This document shows, piece after piece, positions 1 through 6,475 of a stretch of 13,739 nucleotides of DNA. Where the stretch lies: NCBI GenBank assembly GCA_035310015.1, contig DATGEO010000001.1:1-13739 (forward strand). Reading direction: 5' to 3'. This DNA comes from DATGEO01 sp035310015. Lineage in GTDB: Bacteria; Chloroflexota; Dormibacteria; Dormibacterales; Dormibacteraceae. The position numbers and the translations under genes are program-made. The notes beneath the pieces were generated by a model that was given only the letters and a program-made list of their open reading frames with translations, did no database searches and was not told the origin of the DNA. Position 1 is the stretch's first letter. The number at the start of each line of letters is the position of its first letter.

Positions 1-133
1 TGTCGAAGCTGCGGCGCACCGGTCCGTACTTGCTGAAGTTGTCGACGCCGACCACGTCGTGGCCGGCCTCCAGCAGCTCGGCCACGAGATACCCGCAGAT
101 GAACCCGGCGGCGCCGGTGACGAGGATCTTCAT
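1..133 (-). CDS. NAD-dependent epimerase/dehydratase, N-terminal part (truncated by window edge)
   Basis: The first 44 codons of a short-chain dehydrogenase/reductase of the extended sugar-nucleotide epimerase/dehydratase family are visible. The protein begins MKILVTGAAGFICGYL, a beta strand followed by the glycine-rich NAD(P)-binding turn. It continues AELLEAGHDVVGVDNFSKYG, where the acidic residue and the DNFS motif end the second strand and bind the adenine ribose. The ATG at 133-131 sits directly on the expected family N-terminus. The third glycine of the usual GxxGxxG is Cys13, followed by Gly14. No Shine-Dalgarno is evident upstream; a strong hairpin (146-164) ends 12 bases before the ATG. 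The gene lies on the same strand as, and downstream of, the dehydrogenase at 327-1514, which suggests a nucleotide-sugar pathway. The substrate cannot be told from this fragment. Confidence 0.85.
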   Translation of the reverse strand, partial: MKILVTGAAGFICGYLVAELLEAGHDVVGVDNFSKYGPVRRSFD

Positions 134-145
134 ACGTGGCATGCA

Positions 146-164
146 GGCCCGGCTTTGCCGGGCC
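146..164. repeat. Perfect 8-bp hairpin ahead of the epimerase start
   Basis: GGCCCGGC and GCCGGGCC flank a 3-base loop (TTT on plus, AAA on minus). In the minus-strand transcript it would fold 12 bases before the epimerase ATG. It could hinder ribosome loading, act as an attenuator, or be a dispersed palindromic repeat. No U-tract follows, so a classical intrinsic terminator is less likely. Confidence 0.5.
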
Positions 165-245
165 GTCTAACCCGCATTGCGGTTAAGTCGCCACGCTTGA
201 GCCGAGAACGCGTTAGAACAGATCTACCTTTTCGGAAAGAGAGCA

Positions 246-262
246 GCGTCGCGCAGCGACGC
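246..262. repeat. Perfect 7-bp hairpin in the intergenic gap
   Basis: GCGTCGC and GCGACGC flank the loop GCA. This is one of several inverted repeats in the gap 134-326, which otherwise shows no gene. Nearby are GCGC-TT-GCGC (291-300) and the palindrome AACGCGTT (207-214). Confidence 0.4.
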
Positions 263-302
263 GATGCGATCAATAAGGCACATCCTGGCCGCGCTTGCGC
301 GT

Positions 303-327
303 AGAGGGAACCGCCCGGGTTCCCTCT
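303..327 (-). terminator. Candidate terminator hairpin at the dehydrogenase stop codon
   Basis: A perfect 10-bp stem, AGAGGGAACC/GGTTCCCTCT, encloses a 5-base loop. On the minus strand it begins at the last base of the TGA stop (329-327) of the dehydrogenase, the usual place for a transcription terminator. There is no run of T after it on the minus strand, so it would be a U-less terminator or an mRNA 3'-end stabiliser. Confidence 0.45.
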
Positions 328-1514
328 CATAAACGCACTGGTCCGGTTATGCCCCAGATGTCGACGACGTCCCGACCGTCGAGCTCGAGCTGCCGGTACG
401 CGCGGTGCGGCGCGCCGATGACCAGCACGTCGGACTCCTTCAGCACCTGGTCGAGCTCGACGAACGAGCCGTCGCGAACGTAGGGGTCGGTGCAGAGGAC
501 GCGCGCGCCCTTGAACGCGGCGAGCTTTCGCACCTTGTAGCTGAGCGACGCGCGCGGGTCGTCGGACTCGCCCTTGAACGCCATGCCCAGGATGCCGACC
601 GTTCGGCCGGCGAGCGGCTGCCGGGAGTTGATCGTGTCGATGATGTAGTTCGGCATGCCTTCGTTGATCTGCATCGCGGCCTGGCCCATGGGGAAATGGT
701 CGGGCGTGAAGGCCGAGAGCTGCATCGTGTCCTTGAGGAGGCAAGGGCCCGCGGCGAACCCGGGGCCAGGCAGGTCGGCCGCCCGCGGGTAGTCGCGGCG
801 CACGGCGTCGAGCACGCGGGCGTAGTCGACGCCCGAGCGATGCGCGATCTGGAAGAACTGGTTGGCGATGGCGAACTTCATGTACCGCCATGTGTTCGTG
901 AGCAGCTTCGCGAGCTCGGCCTCGAGCGGAGTGGTGCGCACGAGCTGCACCCCCAGCGGCTCGAACAGCTTGCAGGCGCGCTGGAACGCGTCGTCGCTCG
1001 ACGCGCCGATGAGCTGCGGAAGGCTGCGGATCTCCTCGAGCGCGTGACCTTCGGCGATCCGCTCTGGGCAGAAGACCACGACCGCATCCTTGCCCGCACC
1101 CTGGAATCGGCGCTCGACGCCCTCGCTCGTGCCGGGGTAGACGGTTGACCGCAGCACGACCAGCGTGTCGGGCTGGATGTGCGGGATGAGCTCGTCGACC
1201 ACCCGGTCGAACACCGTGACCGACGGGTTCATGAACTCGTCGATCGGCGTGCCGATGACGAGGATGATGACCCGCGTCCGCTCGACCATCGCGGGCTTGG
1301 TGTCGAACTCGAGGCGGCCGGTCGGCAGCAGCTTGTGCAGGAGCTCTTTGGCGCCGGTCTCGAGAAACGGCACCTCGCCCCCACGGACGCGCTCGATCTT
1401 CGCTTGGTCGGCGTCGTCGATGCCGACGTGGTAGCCGGTTTCCGCAAGCGAGAGCGCGAGCGGCAGGCCGACATGGCCGCAGCCGCCCACGATCACGACG
1501 TCGAGGTCCTTCAT
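327..1514 (-). CDS. Nucleotide-sugar dehydrogenase, UDP-N-acetylglucosamine/ManNAc 6-dehydrogenase type
   Basis: This 395-residue enzyme belongs to the UDP-glucose/GDP-mannose dehydrogenase superfamily, which makes two successive NAD+-dependent oxidations of a sugar C6 alcohol to a carboxylate. The Rossmann motif is GGCGHVGLPLA (G11, G13, G16). GTPIDEF and LRSTVYPGT follow in the N-terminal domain. The catalytic loop is GPCLLKDT with Cys258, the form typical of the WecC/WbpA/TviB branch acting on UDP-N-acetylhexosamines rather than the GGSCFPKD of UDP-glucose enzymes. The C-terminal NAD domain shows GILGMAFKGESDDPR. ATG at 1514-1512 is chosen because it places the Rossmann strand at residue 6. 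The frame stays open upstream on the minus strand, but that part lies inside the oppositely oriented glycosyltransferase. With the downstream epimerase it may form an aminosugar-uronate pathway (inference). Confidence 0.88.
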   Translation of the reverse strand: MKDLDVVIVGGCGHVGLPLALSLAETGYHVGIDDADQAKIERVRGGEVPFLETGAKELLHKLLPTGRLEFDTKPAMVERTRVIILVIGTPIDEFMNPSVTVFDRVVDELIPHIQPDTLVVLRSTVYPGTSEGVERRFQGAGKDAVVVFCPERIAEGHALEEIRSLPQLIGASSDDAFQRACKLFEPLGVQLVRTTPLEAELAKLLTNTWRYMKFAIANQFFQIAHRSGVDYARVLDAVRRDYPRAADLPGPGFAAGPCLLKDTMQLSAFTPDHFPMGQAAMQINEGMPNYIIDTINSRQPLAGRTVGILGMAFKGESDDPRASLSYKVRKLAAFKGARVLCTDPYVRDGSFVELDQVLKESDVLVIGAPHRAYRQLELDGRDVVDIWGITGPVRL

Positions 1515-1523
1515 GGCCGCCAA

Positions 1524-1529
1524 ATTATG
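1524..1529 (-). promoter_or_regulatory. -10-like box for the leftward dehydrogenase
   Basis: CATAAT on the minus strand matches TATAAT at 5 of 6 positions and lies 9 bases before the ATG at 1514. No -35 match is visible. It is part of the only AT-rich patch in the area and overlaps a rightward -10-like box by four bases. A start 6-8 bases downstream would give an almost leaderless mRNA. Confidence 0.4.
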
Positions 1530-1531
1530 AT
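1526..1531 (+). promoter_or_regulatory. -10-like box for the rightward gene series
   Basis: TATGAT matches TATAAT at 5 of 6 positions. It overlaps the annotated ATG pair of the glycosyltransferase (1527 and 1530). If used, transcription would begin near 1538 and the in-frame TTG at 1542 would be the start codon. No -35 element is visible. Confidence 0.35.
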
Positions 1532-2627
1532 GCGATTGACTTTGGCGCCCACCGTGCTGCTCGACGTCAGGCCTCTGCAGGGGCCGAGCGCGAAGCGAGG
1601 CGTCGGCAGCTACGCGACCGGGCTGTTGAAGGGCCTGATCGCCGAGGGATTCGATTCGAACCTCACGCTGCTGCTGGATGCGGGCCTCGACGAGCCCGAC
1701 CTCCCGGCCGGGCGCTTCAAGCTCGCCGGCTCGCGGCGTCGCTACCGCGGCAACTTCGCCGCCTACGAGGAGGCGGTGGCGCTCGGCGCGGACCTGGAGC
1801 GAATCGGCCCCGACCTGTACCACGCCATCGACCTGCGGCTGCCGGGCCGCCCGCCGTGCCCTTTCGTGGTCACCCTCCACGACCTGATCCCGTGGGCGTT
1901 CGGCGGCTCGCGGATGTGGGGCGAGCGGGCGCGATTCTGGATCGGCCGGCGGCTGCTCAGGCGCGCGGATGCCGTGATCGCCGTGTCCCAGGCGACCGCC
2001 GACGATGCCGTCCGCCATGCCGCCATCGACGCCACGCGCATCCGCGTCGTGCCGGAGGCCGCCGACCCCGCGTTCCAGCCGCAGCCAGGCGCCGCCGAGC
2101 GCGTGACGAAGCGGTTCGGTTTAGCTCCGGGCTACCTGCTCTTCGTCGGCGCGCTCGACGCACGCAAGGACCCGGCCGCGCTGCTGAAAGCGTGGTCGGT
2201 CGCGCGGCAGACGAAGCCCGACCTGATGCTCGTCCTCGCCGGCGACCCCGGCCAGCAGGCGCCGCAGCAGATGCCTGGAGCGCGGATCCTCGGCCACGTC
2301 GGGGAGAGCGAGCTCATCGACGTCTACTCCGCCGCGGGATGCCTGGTGTTCCCGAGCCGCTACGAGGGATTCGGGCTGCCATGCCTCGAAGCGCTGGCCT
2401 GTGGATGCCCCGTTGCCGCGTACGACAACTCGAGCTTGCGCGAGGTCGTCGACGGGGCCGGTGAGCTGGTCGCGGATGGAGACGCCGAGGCACTCGGGCG
2501 TGCCGCCGCCAGGCTCGCGGCAATTCCGTACCGACCGTGGGCGCCGGGGCTGGAGCGGGCCAGGATGTTCAGCTGGCGCAAGGCCGCAAGGGCCACGATC
2601 GCGGTCTACAACTCGCTGTTGAGATAA
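1527..2627 (+). CDS. Glycosyltransferase family 4 (GT-B fold)
   Basis: This 366-residue retaining glycosyltransferase transfers a sugar from a nucleotide-sugar donor, probably to a cell-envelope glycan or lipid carrier. The N-terminal half has TVLLDVRPLQ and the loop KRGVGSYATGLL that binds the acceptor side. The middle has VVTLHDLIPW and ADAVIAVSQATADD, where the two Rossmann domains meet. The C-terminal half has LLFVGALDARKDP and the donor site SRYEGFGLPCLEAL, in which Glu280 and Glu288 form the EX7E motif of GT4 enzymes. ATG 1527 and ATG 1530 are both possible. TTG 1542 is favoured if the TATGAT at 1526-1531 is a real promoter. The gene starts 12 bases from the divergent dehydrogenase and ends 10 bases before the UDP-glucose dehydrogenase. 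Donor and acceptor cannot be assigned; UDP-xylose, UDP-glucuronate or GDP-mannose are local candidates. Confidence 0.88.
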   Translation: MMRLTLAPTVLLDVRPLQGPSAKRGVGSYATGLLKGLIAEGFDSNLTLLLDAGLDEPDLPAGRFKLAGSRRRYRGNFAAYEEAVALGADLERIGPDLYHAIDLRLPGRPPCPFVVTLHDLIPWAFGGSRMWGERARFWIGRRLLRRADAVIAVSQATADDAVRHAAIDATRIRVVPEAADPAFQPQPGAAERVTKRFGLAPGYLLFVGALDARKDPAALLKAWSVARQTKPDLMLVLAGDPGQQAPQQMPGARILGHVGESELIDVYSAAGCLVFPSRYEGFGLPCLEALACGCPVAAYDNSSLREVVDGAGELVADGDAEALGRAAARLAAIPYRPWAPGLERARMFSWRKAARATIAVYNSLLR

Positions 2628-2628
2628 T
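2623..2628 (+). promoter_or_regulatory. -10-like box before the UDP-glucose dehydrogenase TTG start
   Basis: GATAAT overlaps the TAA stop of the glycosyltransferase and lies exactly 9 bases before the TTG at 2638. It matches the consensus at 5 of 6 positions. No Shine-Dalgarno lies between, so a leaderless transcript starting near 2635-2638 is plausible. Translation by read-through from the gene ahead is the alternative. Confidence 0.35.
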
Positions 2629-2637
2629 CGGGCCGCT

Positions 2638-4995
2638 TTGAGCAGGGTCGCCGTCATCGGCGCGGGCTACGTCGGACTCACCACGGCGGCTTGCCTTGCG
2701 GACCTCGGCAACGACGTGGTGGTCGTGGACGTCAATCGCGCGAAGATCGAGCTGCTGCTCAACCACCAGGTTCCTTTCTACGAACCAGGACTGGCCGAGC
2801 TGGTCCAGCGCAACGCCGAGAGCCGGCGCCTGCGCTTCACCACCTCGTACGCGGACGCGATTCCCGGAGCGGAGTACGCGATCATCGCCGTCAGCACTCC
2901 CGAGGGCGAGGGGGGAGAGGCCGATCTTTCTTACGTGGAGTCGGCCGCAGGATCGATCGCCGACCACATGACCGGCCCGCTCGTCGTCGTCAACAAGTCG
3001 ACGGTGCCGCCGCTGACCGGCGACATGGTGTCGGAGGTCCTGAAGCGGCGCAACAGCAAGCACCTGGCGCACGTAGTGTCGAACCCGGAGTTCCTGCGCG
3101 AAGGCTCGGCGATCCAGGACTTCATGCACCCGGACCGCGTGGTCGTCGGCGGCCATGACCGCGAGGCGGCCGAGAAGGTCGCGAAGCTGTACGAACCCCT
3201 CGAGGCGCCGATCGTGATCACGCCGAACATCTACACGGCAGAGATGGTCAAGTACGCCTCGAACGCGTTCCTCGCCGCTCGCATCTCGTTCATCAACGAG
3301 ATCGCCCGCATCTGCGAGCGGGTCGACGCCGACGCGAAGCTCGTCGCGGAAGGGATGGGACTCGACAAGAGGATCGGGCCGCACTACCTCGACGCGGGGA
3401 TCGGCTATGGCGGGTCCTGTCTCGACGGTGAGGAAACGGTGCTGGTGCGCCGTGGCCCGCACGTTTCGCTTGAGCCATTGGCGCGGGTCTTCGCGTCGTT
3501 TGACCGGACCGCGCCGCTGGAGGTGCTGTCATGGAGACCGGATGACGGCACCGCAGGCTTCGCCGCCGTCAGCGCCGCCACGATGCGCCCGTTCGAGGGC
3601 GAAGCTCTCGAGATTCGAACCAAGATGGGACGCCGCATCGTCTGCACGCCCGACCATCCTTTCGTGACTCGGGACGGCGTAAAGCTCGCGAGGGAGCTGA
3701 CGGTCGCCGACTGGCTTCCGCTTGCCGTTGATGCACTCACGGCTGCCGTGCCTGTCGAAACCTTCGAGACCCTCGACGGCCTGACGGCCGCAGAGCTCGA
3801 ACGATCTCAGGTCATCGTCAGGCCGGCCTCGGCCGTCCTGGCCGGCGTGCAAGCCAAAGAGCTCCGGCCGAGGTTGGCCTTTGCGAGATCGCACGACGTG
3901 CTGAGAGCCGGCGTCACAAACGTCGGGTCGAACCCGCCCTTCTGGCGAATCGTCGGCCTGTCCCTGGCCCAACGTGATGTCGACGCCCGCATTCCCGATC
4001 AGCTGTGGACTGAGCGCCTCGAGCACAAGCGGGCTCTCCTGGCCGGCTACTGGCATGGGGACGGCAGCTGGAGCCTGGTCGCCCACGGCCCGAGCGTGAT
4101 CGTCGAATGCGGAACGACAAGCCGGGAGCTGGCCGACGGTTTGCTGCGGCTTCTCGCCGAGATCGGGGTCGTCGCGTCCATGCGCGTCGGGCGCACCGCT
4201 AAATCGACTCGCGACACGTTCTGGCTCCGGATCTCCGGCGCCGATCAGGTCGAGCGCGTGCTGGACCTGGTTCCGGAACGTGACCGCCCTACCATCACCG
4301 CTTCGATCGCCGCTCAGAGGAAGCGGATCGCGCCAACCGGATATCGGCGTGAAGGTCCCAACACGGCCTGGGTGAGGGTTGTCGACATCCAGCCGCAGGC
4401 TTACTCGGGCGCCGTGTACTCGCTCGAGGTCCCTGGCACCCACACGTTTGTCACCACCGGAGGCCTCGTCACCCACAACTGTTTCCCCAAAGACGTCAAG
4501 GCGCTCGCGGCGCTCGCGGAACGCTTCGACTATCACCCCGAGCTGCTGCACGCGGTCATGGCCATCAACCGCGACCAGCGCATGCTCGTCATTGACAAGC
4601 TGCGCGACCTCCTCGAAAGCCTCAACGACAAGGTCATCGGTCTCCTCGGCCTCGCTTTCAAGCCCAACACCGACGACTTGCGCGAGGCGCCCAGTATCGA
4701 CATCGCGAAGGTCCTGCTGGCCGCCGGCGCCCGCGTTCGCGGCTACGACCCGGCGGCGATGGAGCGCATGCGCGCGATCCTTCCCGAGCTCGAGTACGCG
4801 AAGGACTCGTACGAGCTGGCCGCGGGCGCCGACGCGCTCGTCGTGGTGACGGAGTGGAACGAGTTCCGCCATCTCGACCTCGGCCGCATCAAGGCCTCGA
4901 TGCGGCGGCCGGTCATCGTCGACGGCCGCAATATCTACGTGCCCGCAGAGATGCGGGAGCTTGGCTTCACCTATCGAGGTGTCGGCCGCGAGTAA
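2638..4995 (+). CDS. ugd: UDP-glucose 6-dehydrogenase interrupted in frame by an intein
   Basis: The enzyme oxidises UDP-glucose to UDP-glucuronate with two NAD+. The 785-residue precursor consists of an N-extein (1-260), an intein (261-614) and a C-extein (615-785). The spliced product is 431 residues, the usual family length. Visible motifs are the Rossmann turn GAGYVGL (G8, G10, G13), NPEFLREGSAIQDF, KYASNAFLAARISFINEIA, the rejoined catalytic loop GYGGS|CFPKDV, LGLAFKPNTDDLREAPS and the C-terminal VTEWNEF. The catalytic nucleophile is Cys615 of the precursor, the first C-extein residue. TTG 2638 is chosen because the Rossmann strand begins three residues later; no ATG or GTG fits. The next gene makes UDP-xylose from this product and overlaps it. 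Activity should require splicing, because the intein separates the active-site loop. Confidence 0.95.
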   Translation: MSRVAVIGAGYVGLTTAACLADLGNDVVVVDVNRAKIELLLNHQVPFYEPGLAELVQRNAESRRLRFTTSYADAIPGAEYAIIAVSTPEGEGGEADLSYVESAAGSIADHMTGPLVVVNKSTVPPLTGDMVSEVLKRRNSKHLAHVVSNPEFLREGSAIQDFMHPDRVVVGGHDREAAEKVAKLYEPLEAPIVITPNIYTAEMVKYASNAFLAARISFINEIARICERVDADAKLVAEGMGLDKRIGPHYLDAGIGYGGSCLDGEETVLVRRGPHVSLEPLARVFASFDRTAPLEVLSWRPDDGTAGFAAVSAATMRPFEGEALEIRTKMGRRIVCTPDHPFVTRDGVKLARELTVADWLPLAVDALTAAVPVETFETLDGLTAAELERSQVIVRPASAVLAGVQAKELRPRLAFARSHDVLRAGVTNVGSNPPFWRIVGLSLAQRDVDARIPDQLWTERLEHKRALLAGYWHGDGSWSLVAHGPSVIVECGTTSRELADGLLRLLAEIGVVASMRVGRTAKSTRDTFWLRISGADQVERVLDLVPERDRPTITASIAAQRKRIAPTGYRREGPNTAWVRVVDIQPQAYSGAVYSLEVPGTHTFVTTGGLVTHNCFPKDVKALAALAERFDYHPELLHAVMAINRDQRMLVIDKLRDLLESLNDKVIGLLGLAFKPNTDDLREAPSIDIAKVLLAAGARVRGYDPAAMERMRAILPELEYAKDSYELAAGADALVVVTEWNEFRHLDLGRIKASMRRPVIVDGRNIYVPAEMRELGFTYRGVGRE
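3418..4479 (+). mobile_element. Intein with an eroded LAGLIDADG endonuclease, inserted at the catalytic Cys
   Basis: This 354-residue protein-splicing element occupies precursor residues 261-614. Splicing block A starts at Cys261 (CLDGEETVLVRRG). Block B has the TxxH motif as T337-PD-H340 in CTPDHPFV. Block F is AVYSLEVPGTHTFV with His602. Block G is GLVTHN with His613 and Asn614, followed by the +1 nucleophile Cys615. All canonical splicing residues are present, so splicing is expected. Between them lies a DOD-type homing endonuclease region. One good LAGLIDADG motif is seen (LLAGYWHGDGSW, residues 467-478, Asp475), with a block-D-like IPDQLW ahead of it and block-H-like LLRLLAEIG after. The expected first motif appears only as WRIVGLSLAQRDV (436-448), with Gln445 where Asp or Glu belongs. 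Splicing is very likely; cutting activity is doubtful. Confidence 0.95.
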
Positions 4996-5941
4996 CGCAT
5001 CCGGCGCACCGCGTGCGGTCGTCTCGGGAGGCGCGGGCTTCATCGGATCCCATCTCTGCGAGGCGCTGCTGGATCGCGGATGGCGCGTGCTCGCGCTCGA
5101 CAACTTCATCACCGGCTCTGCCACCAACATCGACGGCCTGAAGGGCAGGCCGGGATTCGAGTTCCGCCAGGCGAACGTCAACGAGCCGGTCGACGTCGAC
5201 GGCGACGTCCGCTACGTGCTGCACTTCGCGTCGCCGGCCTCACCGCCCCAGTACGACGCCAACCCGATCGCGACGTTGAAGGTCGGCACCATCGGGACGA
5301 TGCACCTGCTCGGGCTCGCCAAGGCGAAAGGCGCGACCCTCATGGTCGCATCGACCTCGGAGGTGTACGGCGACCCGCTCGTGCATCCGCAGCCCGAAAC
5401 CTACTGGGGCAACGTCAACCCCATCGGGGTCCGAAGCTGCTACGACGAGGCCAAGCGCTGCGCGGAGGCTTTCACGATGGCCTATCACCGCGCGCATGAT
5501 CTGGACACGCGAATCATCCGCATCTTCAACACGCACGGGCCGCGCATGCAGGTGTCCGACGGCCGGGCGGTCCCGAACTTCATGGCCCAGGCGATTCGTG
5601 GCGAGCCGCTGACCGTCTACGGCGACGGCTCGCAGACGCGCAGTCTGTGCTACGTGTCCGACCTCATCCGCGGCGTCCTGGCCGTGCTCGATCGCGGCGA
5701 CGAGATGCCCACCAACCTCGGCAACCCGCACGAGATAACGATGCTCGAGCTGGCCACGAGGATCATCGAGATCTCCGGCTCGTCGAGCAAGATCGAACAT
5801 CGCGAGCTTCCGGCCGACGATCCCAAGCAGCGGCGGCCCGACATCACCCGGGCGCGCACGATGCTGGGCTGGGAGCCGGAGGTCGACCTCGAAGCAGGAT
5901 TGAAGCGAACGCTGGAATACTTCCGCACGGTGGTTCGATGA
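4979..5941 (+). CDS. UDP-glucuronate decarboxylase (UDP-xylose synthase)
   Basis: The product is 320 residues and an extended short-chain dehydrogenase. The family converts UDP-glucuronate to UDP-xylose and CO2 through an enzyme-bound NAD+ cycle. The cofactor motif is GGAGFIGSH (G17, G20, G23). The family signatures FASPASPPQYD, STSEVYGDP and YWGNVNPIGVRSCYDEAKR are clear. The catalytic residues are T126, E128, Y155 and K159. ASPASPP and the NPIGxRSCYDE block distinguish UDP-xylose synthases from dTDP-glucose dehydratases and epimerases. The start is uncertain: GTG 4979 is preferred, and TTG 4961 would add six residues. Either start overlaps the dehydrogenase gene, which supplies its substrate, so translation is probably coupled. 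It also overlaps the next gene by four bases (ATGA). Confidence 0.9.
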   Translation: MSAASNASGAPRAVVSGGAGFIGSHLCEALLDRGWRVLALDNFITGSATNIDGLKGRPGFEFRQANVNEPVDVDGDVRYVLHFASPASPPQYDANPIATLKVGTIGTMHLLGLAKAKGATLMVASTSEVYGDPLVHPQPETYWGNVNPIGVRSCYDEAKRCAEAFTMAYHRAHDLDTRIIRIFNTHGPRMQVSDGRAVPNFMAQAIRGEPLTVYGDGSQTRSLCYVSDLIRGVLAVLDRGDEMPTNLGNPHEITMLELATRIIEISGSSSKIEHRELPADDPKQRRPDITRARTMLGWEPEVDLEAGLKRTLEYFRTVVR

Positions 5942-6462
5942 CCCGCGCCGACGAGCTGAAGAAGATGATCCGTGACGTTCCCGGCTTCCCTCAGCCAGGG
6001 ATCATCTTCCGCGACATAACTCCGATCCTCGCCAACCGCGACACGTTCGCCGAGGTCGTGGAGCTGATGTCGAAGCCCTGGCTCGACCGCGGCGTCGATT
6101 ACGTGGCGGCCATCGAAGCGCGGGGGTTTATCCCGGGCGCCGCCATCGCGCACCGGCTGCACGCGGGGTTCATCCCGATTCGCAAGGCGGGCAAGCTGCC
6201 CTGGAGGGTCCTGAGCCACTCGTATCAGCTCGAGTACGGAACCGACCAGCTGGACATTCACGAGGACGCGATCGCCCGCGGCGAGAAGGTCCTGATCGTG
6301 GATGATGTCCTGGCGACGGGAGGCACGGCGGCGGCAGCCGTCGAGCTCGTGCGCGGGCTCGGCAGCGAGGTCGTCGGCGTGCAGGTCCTCATCGAGCTGT
6401 CAGCACTCGGCGGGCGCGCGCGCCTGCCGGGTATCGAAGTCGTCAGCGAACTGGTTTATTAG
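5938..6462 (+). CDS. apt: Adenine phosphoribosyltransferase
   Basis: The product is 174 residues, the normal length, and condenses adenine with PRPP to AMP and pyrophosphate in the cytosol. The N-terminus MTRADELKKMIRDVPGFPQPGI and FRDITPIL are typical of Apt. The PRPP-binding loop is VLIVDDVLATGGT (Asp122, Asp123, G128-T130). The start ATG overlaps the TGA stop of the UDP-xylose synthase (ATGA), a sign of translational coupling. It stands immediately before S-adenosylhomocysteinase. Adenine released when SAM-derived nucleosides are broken down could be recovered here, so its place among methyl-cycle genes is sensible (inference). Confidence 0.95.
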   Translation: MTRADELKKMIRDVPGFPQPGIIFRDITPILANRDTFAEVVELMSKPWLDRGVDYVAAIEARGFIPGAAIAHRLHAGFIPIRKAGKLPWRVLSHSYQLEYGTDQLDIHEDAIARGEKVLIVDDVLATGGTAAAAVELVRGLGSEVVGVQVLIELSALGGRARLPGIEVVSELVY

Positions 6463-6465
6463 GAG
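6461..6465 (+). promoter_or_regulatory. Ribosome-binding site of ahcY, fixes a GTG start
   Basis: AGGAG overlaps the TAG stop of apt and lies 10 bases before GTG 6476. It supports this GTG as the start, since no in-frame ATG lies near and the family N-terminus begins here. Confidence 0.6.
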
Positions 6466-6475
6466 CCTTGATTCT

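Noticed and set aside
130..891. Minus-strand frame of 253 codons across the hairpin-rich gap and the end of the dehydrogenase.
   Set aside because: Its Arg/Pro/Ala-rich product is a frame shadow of the dehydrogenase gene that runs into the non-coding gap.
1515..2018. N-terminal extension of the minus-strand dehydrogenase to 563 residues.
   Set aside because: The extra 168 residues are antisense to the glycosyltransferase, have no domain character, and the family N-terminus begins at ATG 1514.
3418..4479. Group I intron or insertion sequence inside the dehydrogenase gene.
   Set aside because: The frame is open throughout and carries Hint splicing blocks with terminal HN-C. No terminal inverted repeats or transposase are present.
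3529..5181. Long open frame on the minus strand (550 codons) across the UDP-glucose dehydrogenase.
   Set aside because: It is antisense to a gene with unmistakable domains. Its protein is low-complexity, rich in Arg, Asp and Val without motifs, as expected for a shadow frame in GC-rich DNA.
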